From assembly GCF_023380265.1 (NCBI RefSeq), contig NZ_CP093366.1:682001-746000 (forward strand): a stretch of 64,000 nt of DNA. Direction: 5' to 3'. The DNA is from Bombilactobacillus folatiphilus (GTDB lineage Bacteria > Bacillota > Bacilli > Lactobacillales > Lactobacillaceae). The notes beneath the pieces are model-generated. The model made no database searches and was not told the DNA's origin. It was given only the letters and a program-made list of their open reading frames with translations. A program made the translations under genes and the position numbers. This document shows positions 54,926-62,687 of this stretch, piece after piece; position 1 is the stretch's first letter; each line of letters starts with the position of its first letter.

Positions 54926-55477
54926 ATGGAAAGAAACAAATTGGCACGCAATAAACTAATTGGTGGAGGAATTCTAGCAGCGTTAGCGGCTTTGATAATG
55001 TTTATTGGTATTCCCATTATTCCCGGATTTTCTTTTTTGAAGTTAGATTTTAGTGATGTTGTGGTTTTATTAGCTTTTTATCTTTATGGAATGTCAACAG
55101 GAACTTTGGTAGCTTTATGTAAAGTTTTAGTACATTGGTTACTAACAGGGATGGGTTTGCCAGGAATTATTGGTGATTTCTCGTCTTTAGTCTCCAGTTT
55201 AGCTTTTATTATTCCAATTATTTTACTATTACAACATCATCAAAAACCATTGTTAGCCTATACTTGTGGGACATTGAGTTTAACAATTTTTCTGTCCTTA
55301 GCCAATTATTTTATTTTGATGCCAATATACATGGCAGTTTTGAACTTTAATATCGGAATGCCCATTGCTAAGTATGTTTTGTATGGTGTAATTCCTTTTA
55401 ATCTGGTGAAGGGAGTTATTCTTTCTATTTTGAGCATCTTGTTAACTCATAGATTGAAATTATTGAAATTTAAATAA
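54926..55477 (+). CDS. ribU: Riboflavin ECF transporter S component RibU
   Basis: Substrate-binding membrane subunit of 183 residues with about six helices, including the KLDFSDVVVLLAFYLYG segment found in RibU. It works with a shared ECF energising module (EcfA, EcfA', EcfT) encoded elsewhere, to import riboflavin. The FMN riboswitch directly upstream confirms the vitamin. The ribosome site TTGGAGG lies inside a masking hairpin. Confidence 0.93.
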   Translation: MERNKLARNKLIGGGILAALAALIMFIGIPIIPGFSFLKLDFSDVVVLLAFYLYGMSTGTLVALCKVLVHWLLTGMGLPGIIGDFSSLVSSLAFIIPIILLLQHHQKPLLAYTCGTLSLTIFLSLANYFILMPIYMAVLNFNIGMPIAKYVLYGVIPFNLVKGVILSILSILLTHRLKLLKFK

Positions 55478-55555
55478 GATTTTCGGAAATTTACCTTTTT
55501 TAATGAAATTTAGTAACTGAACTGGTAAACTTATTAATTGTCAGAGGTGAGATGG

Positions 55556-56218
55556 ATGAGCGATAAAAAGCCCAAATTATGGGAATCAACGTTTGGTGAC
55601 TCCGATGATGATTCTGATTTGATTGATAAGAATCAAGCATCAGAACAATCAGCGACTGATGATGCTCCTAAGGAATATTCTAGGACTCATCGTCATGAGA
55701 CCCAACAAAGTAATAAAGTTTTGGTTTGGTCTTTAGTCGTTGTGTTGTTGGCTATTATGTGTTTGCCAGTTGCTTGGTCGGCAATGTCTTCAGGACATCA
55801 TAAAACTGCAGTTGATAGTAATAATCAAGTGGCTGTAAGTTCCAAGCCTAAAAGTACTAAAGTTAAAAAACAAAAGCCTAAAAAAGTAGCATCACAATTA
55901 AAACCAGCGTCTAGTAAAAAAGCTAGTGAGCCATCAACGGTTAAACGTGATGATGAACATGCGGCAGATCAAAATGATAAATCAGAACAGTCTACAGCTA
56001 ATGATACGAATAATGGTAATACTAGTGCGCAGTCTTCGTCAGAAACATCAAATGCTGGATCTGCGACAAATAATTCTTCGTATTATGTTGTTCAAGCACA
56101 TGATAATGCGTACCGAATTGCGCTGAATCATGGGATGACCACACAGCAGTTGTATCAACTAAATGGTTTGAATAGTAATACTGTTTTACGGCCTGGCATG
56201 CAATTGCGAGTTCGTTAA
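55556..56218 (+). CDS. LysM-domain single-pass membrane protein
   Basis: Protein of 220 residues: a cytoplasmic acidic N-terminus, one membrane helix (about 52-70), a long Lys/Ser/Asn-rich external linker, and a C-terminal LysM domain (about 175-220, YVVQAHDNAYRIA and LRPGMQLRV) that binds peptidoglycan. It probably tethers the membrane to the wall or acts in cell-wall regulation; no catalytic domain is present. ATG at 55556 with GAGGT seven bases upstream. Position next to cmk is common in lactobacilli. Confidence 0.85.
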   Translation: MSDKKPKLWESTFGDSDDDSDLIDKNQASEQSATDDAPKEYSRTHRHETQQSNKVLVWSLVVVLLAIMCLPVAWSAMSSGHHKTAVDSNNQVAVSSKPKSTKVKKQKPKKVASQLKPASSKKASEPSTVKRDDEHAADQNDKSEQSTANDTNNGNTSAQSSSETSNAGSATNNSSYYVVQAHDNAYRIALNHGMTTQQLYQLNGLNSNTVLRPGMQLRVR

Positions 56219-56221
56219 ATT

Positions 56222-56249
56222 AAAAAGCTGGCTTCGGCCTGCTTTTTTA
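56222..56249 (+). terminator. Intrinsic terminator with UUCG tetraloop
   Basis: AAAAAGC-T-GGC, loop TTCG, then GCC-T-GC and six T residues, with one T-T mismatch, right after the LysM gene. Confidence 0.8.
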
Positions 56250-56279
56250 ATGTCAAAATTTCAATAGGGGTGTAAGAAT

Positions 56280-56945
56280 ATGCAAATAGCGATTGACGGA
56301 CCGGCTTCATCTGGCAAAAGTACGATTGCCAAAAAAGTTGCTCAGCAATTGAATTTTTTATATGTCGATACGGGGGCAATGTATCGAGCTGCAACTTGGT
56401 TAGCACAACAAAATCAGGTGGATTTTGGTGATGCTTTGAAAATTACTTTGCTATTAAAGAAATATCCTATAAATTTTAAATTGACGAAGACCCAGCAACT
56501 AGTATTTGTCGGCTCAACTGATGTGACCCAAGCAATACGTACGTCGATCATTTCGCAAAATGTTTCTCAAGTTTCGGCGTTAGAAGAAGTCCGGCATTTG
56601 CTGGTACAACAACAACGTGATCTAGCGAATCAAAACAATGTGGTCATGGACGGTCGAGATATTGGGACGGTTGTTTTACCCCAAGCGCAAGTGAAAATTT
56701 TTATGACAGCTAGTGTAGATGAACGAGCTCAACGACGTTATCAAGAAAATTTAGCCCGAAATATTAAAACTCCTTTAGATCAGTTGCAACAAGAAATTGC
56801 AACCAGAGATTACAAAGACTCGCATCGTAAAATATCACCATTAAAACAGGCAGTTGATGCAATTTTGTTGGATACGACTAGTCTAGATATTGATCAAGTG
56901 GTACAAAAAGTCTTGGAGATAATTCAGTTAAATTTGAATAAATAA
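56280..56945 (+). CDS. cmk: Cytidylate kinase
   Basis: Phosphorylates CMP and dCMP, 221 residues. Walker A is GPASSGKS (7-14), followed by the DTGAMYRA substrate segment and the DGRDIGTVV motif. The start ATG has GGGGTGTAAG upstream. The cmk-rpsA-der-hup order downstream is conserved in Bacilli. Confidence 0.95.
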   Translation: MQIAIDGPASSGKSTIAKKVAQQLNFLYVDTGAMYRAATWLAQQNQVDFGDALKITLLLKKYPINFKLTKTQQLVFVGSTDVTQAIRTSIISQNVSQVSALEEVRHLLVQQQRDLANQNNVVMDGRDIGTVVLPQAQVKIFMTASVDERAQRRYQENLARNIKTPLDQLQQEIATRDYKDSHRKISPLKQAVDAILLDTTSLDIDQVVQKVLEIIQLNLNK

Positions 56946-57016
56946 ATAATTACACTGGTAATTGAAGTGATTTTCCATTAAGATAGACTTCGAATGATGG
57001 CGAGGAGGATGTAAAA

Positions 57017-58219
57017 ATGGCTGAAGAGAATAACAGCATAAATTCCATGGAGCAGGCACTGGATAGTTTTAATCAAGTGCAAATTGGCGATGTGGTTACA
57101 GCAGAGGTACTTTCAATTGAGGATAGTCAATTGATTGTTGGGATTGATAATTCTGGAGTTGAAGGGGTTGTACCACTGCGTGAATTAACTTCAGATCGGA
57201 AGGCTGATATTCACAAGCTAGCACAAGTTGGCGATAAATTAGAATTATTAGTCGTGCGGCATTCTGCGAGCGATAAAGAAGATGGCAGTTTTATTTTATC
57301 TCAACGGCGTATTGCTAATCGCAAAGCTTATGGCAAAATGGCTGAGTTGATGTCAGCTGATACGGTTGTTAAGGGTGAAGTTGTCGGGACAGTTCGTAGT
57401 GGTTTACTAGTTGAAGTTGATGGTTTACGTGGCTTTGTTCCAGCTTCGATGATTTCGGATCATTTCGTACGTGATTTCAAATCTTTTGTTGGTCAAATTT
57501 TGGATTTAAAAATTATTGAAGTGGAACCTACAAAAAATCGCTTTGTGTTGTCTCATAAAGAAATTGCAGCACAAGAAAGAGCACAAAAAGAATCTGAAAT
57601 TATGGCTAATATTCTGCCTGGAGATATTATTGATGCTAAAGTTTCGCGTTTAACTAACTTCGGTGCTTTTGTGGATTTGGGTGGAATGGATGGTTTAGTT
57701 CATGTTTCACAAATTTCTTATGATCATGTCGATAGACCAGCAGATATCTTAAAAGTTGGTCAAGATGTGAAAGTCAAAATTTTAGATGTTGACAAAGATC
57801 GAGGACGAGTTTCGCTTTCAATAAAAGCCGCTCAACCAGGGCCCTGGGAAACTATTGGCGAAAAATTTGCAGCGGGTGACCAAATTGATGGTGTTGTGAA
57901 ACGCTTAACTGATTTTGGCGCCTTTGTTGAAGTTATGCCTGGCATTGAGGGATTGGTTCACGTATCTCAAATTTCATGGAATCATGTAGATAATCCTGCT
58001 GATGTTTTAAAAGTGGGTGAGAAAGTGCATCTTAAAGTTTTGAATGTTGATCCTGAACAAAAACGTTTAGGTTTATCTATTAAGGAACTTACTGAAAATC
58101 CACATTCTAAAGCCAAAGAAGCGAAAAAAGATGAACAAGAATTAGATAATTACGAATTACCTGATGAAGAACGCGGTTTTGCATTAGGTGATATTGTGGA
58201 TGAAGATTCCAACAATTAA
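57017..58219 (+). CDS. rpsA: 30S ribosomal protein S1 (four S1 domains)
   Basis: RNA-binding protein of 400 residues with four S1 domains at about 18-85, 105-170, 192-262 and 278-350; the last two are nearly alike (LTNFGAFVDLGG and LTDFGAFVEVMP), then an acidic tail. Gram-positive S1 homologues have four rather than the six domains of E. coli S1 and are less tightly tied to the ribosome. GAGGAGG precedes the ATG. Confidence 0.93.
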   Translation: MAEENNSINSMEQALDSFNQVQIGDVVTAEVLSIEDSQLIVGIDNSGVEGVVPLRELTSDRKADIHKLAQVGDKLELLVVRHSASDKEDGSFILSQRRIANRKAYGKMAELMSADTVVKGEVVGTVRSGLLVEVDGLRGFVPASMISDHFVRDFKSFVGQILDLKIIEVEPTKNRFVLSHKEIAAQERAQKESEIMANILPGDIIDAKVSRLTNFGAFVDLGGMDGLVHVSQISYDHVDRPADILKVGQDVKVKILDVDKDRGRVSLSIKAAQPGPWETIGEKFAAGDQIDGVVKRLTDFGAFVEVMPGIEGLVHVSQISWNHVDNPADVLKVGEKVHLKVLNVDPEQKRLGLSIKELTENPHSKAKEAKKDEQELDNYELPDEERGFALGDIVDEDSNN

Positions 58220-58237
58220 GATTAGTTTTAGGAAAGG

Positions 58238-58262
58238 CTGACTTTGATGAGTCAGTTTTTTT
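58238..58262 (+). terminator. Intrinsic terminator of rpsA
   Basis: CTGACT-TTGATG-AGTCAG followed by seven T residues, between rpsA and der. The short stem may allow some read-through into der. Confidence 0.7.
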
Positions 58263-58288
58263 ATTTAGAAGAAAAAGCAGGTGATAAA

Positions 58289-59602
58289 ATGGAAATGCCA
58301 ATTGTAGCGTTAGTTGGACGACCAAATGTTGGAAAATCCACATTGTTTAATCGTATTGCTAGCGAGCGAATTGCGATTGTAGAAGATACCCCCGGAGTAA
58401 CCAGAGATCGAATTTATACGCACGCTGAGTGGCTTGGAAAGCAGTTTCGCTTAATTGACACTGGTGGGATTACTTTAGAGGAAACAACATTAAATCAAGA
58501 AATCAAGAGCCAAGCGGAAATTGCTATTGATGAAGCTGATGTTTTGGTCATGGTTGTGGATGCTCGCGTGGGTGTAGTCAAAGAAGATGAAACGGTTGCA
58601 CGGATTTTATATCAGGCGAAGAAACCGGTGATTTTGGCAGTTAATAAGGCGGATAATTTAGAGCAACGACAGGATATTTACGAATTTTATTCTTTAGGTT
58701 TGGGTGAACCATATCCAGTGTCAGGTGTTCATGGTACAGGGATGGGAGATTTGTTAGATCAGATTATAAAAACTTTTCCTGATGATCAATTTGTTGATGA
58801 AGACCCGGCAATTAGATTTAGTTTTATTGGTCGTCCCAATGTTGGTAAATCGTCGCTGGTGAATGCAATTCTGGGTGAACAACGTGTCATTGTGTCTAAT
58901 CAAGAAGGGACGACGCGAGATTCAATTGATACCAGTTTTGTGGATAACTTTGGACAACTTTATAGAATGATTGATACTGCGGGTATTCGTAAGCGTGGCA
59001 AAGTTTATGAGAATACAGAAAAGTATTCAGTGATGCGTGCTATGCAGGCTATTGATCGCAGTGATGTTGTGGTCATGGTCTTAGACGGTGCGCAGGGAAT
59101 TCGTGAACAGGATAAACGTGTTGCTGGTCTCGCCCACGAAGCAGGGCGCGGAGTTATTATTGCCGTCAATAAATGGGACGCTGTGGAGCATAAAGATCAA
59201 AAAACAATGCAAGAGTTCACTGATTATATTTATCAGGAATTTCGTTATTTGAGTTATGCGCCAATCATATTTGTATCGGCTTTAAAAAATCAGCGTTTAG
59301 CTAAAATTATGGAACTAGTAACAGCTGTTTATGAGAATCAACATCGGCGGATTCAGTCAGCTTTATTAAATGACTTATTATTAAAAGCAACAGCGATTGC
59401 ACCAGCTCCAATTGTGAAGGGCAAGCGCTTGAAGGTTTATTATTTAACACAAGTTAGTGTCGGACCGCCAACATTTGTGGCTTTTGTGAATGATGTTGAA
59501 CTCTTTCATTTTTCCTATGAACGTTTTATCGTGAACCAACTGCGAGAGATGTTTGATTTTACGGGTACCCCAATTAAGATTATTGCAAGAACACGTAAAT
59601 AA
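58289..59602 (+). CDS. der: Ribosome biogenesis GTPase Der (EngA)
   Basis: Tandem-G-domain GTPase of 437 residues for 50S assembly. The first P-loop is GRPNVGKS (10-17), the second [12 protein letters not shown] lies near 184, and a KH-like C-terminal domain follows, which is family length. The ATG at 58289 ([13 protein letters not shown]) with AGGTGATAAA upstream is preferred over an ATG 15 codons earlier, which lies within the terminator. Confidence 0.95.
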   Translation: MEMPIVALVGRPNVGKSTLFNRIASERIAIVEDTPGVTRDRIYTHAEWLGKQFRLIDTGGITLEETTLNQEIKSQAEIAIDEADVLVMVVDARVGVVKEDETVARILYQAKKPVILAVNKADNLEQRQDIYEFYSLGLGEPYPVSGVHGTGMGDLLDQIIKTFPDDQFVDEDPAIRFSFIGRPNVGKSSLVNAILGEQRVIVSNQEGTTRDSIDTSFVDNFGQLYRMIDTAGIRKRGKVYENTEKYSVMRAMQAIDRSDVVVMVLDGAQGIREQDKRVAGLAHEAGRGVIIAVNKWDAVEHKDQKTMQEFTDYIYQEFRYLSYAPIIFVSALKNQRLAKIMELVTAVYENQHRRIQSALLNDLLLKATAIAPAPIVKGKRLKVYYLTQVSVGPPTFVAFVNDVELFHFSYERFIVNQLREMFDFTGTPIKIIARTRK

Positions 59603-59650
59603 AATTTTTATTAAGAATTATTGAATTTCGTAAAAAAAGCTGATTATAAC

Positions 59651-59679
59651 TTGCTAGATGGGGAATCTTATGATAATTT
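59651..59679 (+). promoter_or_regulatory. Predicted hup promoter
   Basis: TTGCTA (59651-59656) and TAATTT (59674-59679), 17 bases apart, with a TG one base before the -10. The leader to the hup start is about 75 bases. Confidence 0.5.
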
Positions 59680-59716
59680 GTTTAAGAATGATGGTGTGGT
59701 AGTCGTTGTTCGAATC

Positions 59717-59739
59717 AAGTAATGATCACTTCATTGCTT
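59717..59739 (+). promoter_or_regulatory. Hairpin in the hup leader
   Basis: AAGTAATGA pairs with TCATTGCTT (one G-U) around TCACT, ending two bases before the ribosome site region. No T-run follows, so it is not a terminator; it may stabilise or control hup mRNA. Confidence 0.4.
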
Positions 59740-59758
59740 CAGGGAGGTGAAATAATTT

Positions 59759-60034
59759 ATGGCAAATAAAGCAGAATTAATCCAAAGTGTAGCTGAAAAA
59801 ACAGGCTTAACTAAAAAGGATTCTACTGCTGCAGTGGATGCAGTTTTTGATTCCATTCAAGAAAACTTGGTCAAGGGCGAAAAAGTTCAATTAATTGGCT
59901 TTGGTAACTTTGAAGTTCGTCACCGTGCTGCTCGTAAGGGCCGTAATCCACAAACAAATGCAGAAATTACTATTCCTGCAAGTGATGTTCCAGCTTTCAA
60001 ACCTGGTAAAACCTTGAAAGATGCAGTTAAATAA
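59759..60034 (+). CDS. hup: DNA-binding protein HU
   Basis: Histone-like protein of 91 residues that bends and compacts DNA. It begins [21 protein letters not shown], and the DNA-binding arm with [15 protein letters not shown] (including the Pro at the arm tip) is intact. GGGAGGTGA lies upstream. A monocistronic, probably highly expressed gene with two successive terminators. Confidence 0.97.
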   Translation: MANKAELIQSVAEKTGLTKKDSTAAVDAVFDSIQENLVKGEKVQLIGFGNFEVRHRAARKGRNPQTNAEITIPASDVPAFKPGKTLKDAVK

Positions 60035-60056
60035 TTTTTTAAAAGATTGTTTATTG

Positions 60057-60092
60057 AAGACGATTATTACTGTTTAAGTGTAATCGTCTTTA
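60057..60092 (+). terminator. First hairpin after hup
   Basis: AAGACGATTA pairs perfectly with TAATCGTCTT; the loop can extend the stem. The T-run is short, so it may serve as an RNA-stabilising or weak terminator hairpin. Confidence 0.6.
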
Positions 60093-60111
60093 GCTTACAT
60101 AAATCAAATTT

Positions 60112-60142
60112 AGAGCCGACATTTGTTGGTTCTATTTTTTTA
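60112..60142 (+). terminator. Second hairpin after hup
   Basis: AGAGCCGA pairs with TTGGTTCT (two G-U pairs) and is followed by a run of eight T residues after one A. Confidence 0.7.
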
Positions 60143-60219
60143 GGAGTTAATAATTGTGGATGGCAAGGTTTAGATTTTGTGTTATCGTGAAACTAGATCA
60201 ATAAAGGAGTCATTAATTC

Positions 60220-61491
60220 ATGTCACTTAGTGAACAAGCTCTAGCCGCTTTTCAAGAAGGTGCAGTAAATCAAGGACAAGAGTTACTTGAAAAAGCATTA
60301 CGTAAGGATAGCGCTGATGATTTATATCAATTGGCCCAAGAGTTACAACAATTAGGATTAAGTGTTCCAGCGAAGCAATTGTATCAATTTTTATTGGCGC
60401 AGTTTCCTCAAGAGGACATTTTACGAGTGAATTTGGCAGAAATTTTAATTTCAGATGGTCAAATTGATTCAGCTACAGATTTATTAGCGAGGGTGGCTCC
60501 AGATTCTGACGCTTATGTTGCATCATTGCTAGTAGGTGCAGATTTATATCAAACTTTGGGATTATACGAAGTTAGCGAACAAAAATTATTACAGGCTTTA
60601 AAATTAGCTCCACAAGAACAAGTGATTCAATTTGCGATGGCTGAGCTTTATTTTAACGAAAATAAATTTGCTGCTGCCATTGATTTTTATGAACAATTAT
60701 TAGATCAAGAAATTACTGAATTCTCAGGAATTTCAGTTTATCAACGTTTAGCGGCAGCGCAGGCTGGTTTAGGCAATTATGAAGCTGCCATTGATAATTA
60801 TTCTAAAACAAGAGCTGAATTCTTGAATGCGGACAGTTTATATAATTACGCTTCTTTAGAACTAGAAGTCAAAAATTATACTAAAGCACAAGAATTAATT
60901 CAGCAATTATTAAAATTAGCTCCAGATTATTCATCTGCTTATATTTTACAAACGCGGCTGTATTTAGCTCAAAATCAGCCCAATAAAGCTTATCAAGCAG
61001 CGCAGCAAGGATTAAGCTATGATCCTTACAATGAACTTTTATATGAATTAGGAGCTAATGCTGCACAAAAATTGGGGCAAAGTGATGCGGCAATTGCTCT
61101 ATTAAAACAGGGTGTTAAGCAAATGGATGCACCCAATAGTTTGATTTTAGCCTTAAGTCAGCTTTATTTAACGGAGGAGGATTATCAAGAAAATGTTGAT
61201 TTGTTAACACAATATCAAGATCAGCTCCAAGATGACGCACAACCGCAATGGAATTTAGGCCGTTCGTTTGCGGCTTTGGAGCAAAGTCAAAAAGCGTTAG
61301 AGGCGTTATTAGGCGTTTATGAAACTTTTAAAAATAATTCTGCTTATTTGCAGGATTTGATTTTGTTATTACGTCAAGGTGATCAACCTGATTTATTGAA
61401 AGCCGCGGTTCAAAATTATTTACAATTAGATCCTGATAATTTGGAAATGAATGACTTATGGCGGGAGTTGAATTCAGATTATGATAATTGA
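60220..61491 (+). CDS. Tetratricopeptide-repeat protein (YpiA-like)
   Basis: Cytoplasmic protein of 423 residues made almost entirely of TPR-type helical pairs (about ten, for example NEDIL..NLAEILI, KFAAAIDFYEQLL, NYEAAIDNYSK). No catalytic motif, signal peptide or membrane segment. It matches the YpiA-like proteins found in this neighbourhood in Bacilli; the role is unknown, presumably a protein-protein scaffold. AAAGGAG precedes the ATG. It overlaps cca by 11 bases. Confidence 0.85.
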   Translation: MSLSEQALAAFQEGAVNQGQELLEKALRKDSADDLYQLAQELQQLGLSVPAKQLYQFLLAQFPQEDILRVNLAEILISDGQIDSATDLLARVAPDSDAYVASLLVGADLYQTLGLYEVSEQKLLQALKLAPQEQVIQFAMAELYFNENKFAAAIDFYEQLLDQEITEFSGISVYQRLAAAQAGLGNYEAAIDNYSKTRAEFLNADSLYNYASLELEVKNYTKAQELIQQLLKLAPDYSSAYILQTRLYLAQNQPNKAYQAAQQGLSYDPYNELLYELGANAAQKLGQSDAAIALLKQGVKQMDAPNSLILALSQLYLTEEDYQENVDLLTQYQDQLQDDAQPQWNLGRSFAALEQSQKALEALLGVYETFKNNSAYLQDLILLLRQGDQPDLLKAAVQNYLQLDPDNLEMNDLWRELNSDYDN

Positions 61492-62683
61492 GCATTTTCC
61501 AATGGCTTTGCAGGCGGCCATTCCCATTTTAGAAAAAATTAATGCTGCTGGTTTTGAAGCTTATTTTGTAGGTGGTTGCGTACGCGATACATTGTTAGAT
61601 CATCAGATTCATGATGTTGATTTAGCTACGAGTGCCTATCCGCAAGAGGTGAAAATGCTGTTTCCACATACTGCAGATACGGGAATTGAACATGGAACGG
61701 TAACCATTATCACTGATGAGCAAAACTATGAAATTACAACTTTTCGGACAGAGTCGGGGTATCAGGATTATCGTCGACCGCAACATGTGGAATTTGTTCG
61801 ATCGTTAACTGAGGATTTAAAAAGACGTGACTTCACAATCAACGCTTTAGCCATGAGGACTGATGGACAAGTGATTGATTTATTTGGTGGGGTGCAAGAT
61901 TTATCACAAAAAAAGATAAAAGCTGTCGGTCAAGCGGCAGAACGTTTTCATGAAGATGCTTTACGAATGGTACGCGCAGTCCGGTTTCAGGCACAGTTAG
62001 GTTTTGAAATTGAGTCACAGACTAAGATGGGGATTCAATTAAACGCGCTTTTATTGAAAAAAATTGCAGTAGAACGGATTCGCGATGAATGGTTAAAATT
62101 AATGCAGGGCAGAGCTTGGCAAGCAGGTTTAACAACGATGCTACAAACGAAACTTTATCAATATTGTCCGCAGTTGATAGCTGAAGATTTAAATGGTTTG
62201 TTAAAGCTGCCCGCTGTTAAGTTAAGCAGTGAGAAGCAAGTTTGGACCTTAGTGTGTTGGTGTTTACAATTTAGCGAGCAGCGAATCAAAACTGTTTTAA
62301 AGTCCTGGAAAACAGCCAATGATGTTCAAAAAATTGTCTTGGCGAGTGTAAATCTTTTGAATCAAGCAGAGGTGACGGCTTGGAATTTGTATCAAGCTTC
62401 GCCTGGAGTAGTGACGAATTGTTTGGCGATTCTCAATTTATTAGGCAAAACAACGCTGGCAAATGAATTACAACAGCAGTACGAGCAATTACCGATCAAA
62501 AATGTGCGGGAGTTAGCAGTTAATGGTCGTGATTTAATGTCTGAATTGAAGATGCCAGCGGGTCCGCAGTTAGGCCAAACTTTGCTGTGGATTCAGCAAC
62601 AGGTGGTTGCCCAGCAATTAGTTAATCAAAAAGCAGTAATTATTAATGAACTGAAAAATAGGTACGCACAAAGAGGCAGGTAA
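61481..62683 (+). CDS. cca: CCA tRNA nucleotidyltransferase
   Basis: Adds or repairs the CCA end of tRNAs, 400 residues, class II enzyme. The GGCVRD (31-36) and DVDLAT (45-50) metal-binding motifs, the RRDFTINAL segment and the EDALRMVRAVRF motif are present. The first ATG at 61481 overlaps the preceding TPR gene; its ribosome site is distant, so translation is probably coupled. Together with rnz it completes tRNA 3'-end maturation in this window. Confidence 0.95.
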   Translation: MIIEHFPMALQAAIPILEKINAAGFEAYFVGGCVRDTLLDHQIHDVDLATSAYPQEVKMLFPHTADTGIEHGTVTIITDEQNYEITTFRTESGYQDYRRPQHVEFVRSLTEDLKRRDFTINALAMRTDGQVIDLFGGVQDLSQKKIKAVGQAAERFHEDALRMVRAVRFQAQLGFEIESQTKMGIQLNALLLKKIAVERIRDEWLKLMQGRAWQAGLTTMLQTKLYQYCPQLIAEDLNGLLKLPAVKLSSEKQVWTLVCWCLQFSEQRIKTVLKSWKTANDVQKIVLASVNLLNQAEVTAWNLYQASPGVVTNCLAILNLLGKTTLANELQQQYEQLPIKNVRELAVNGRDLMSELKMPAGPQLGQTLLWIQQQVVAQQLVNQKAVIINELKNRYAQRGR

Positions 62684-62687
62684 AGTA

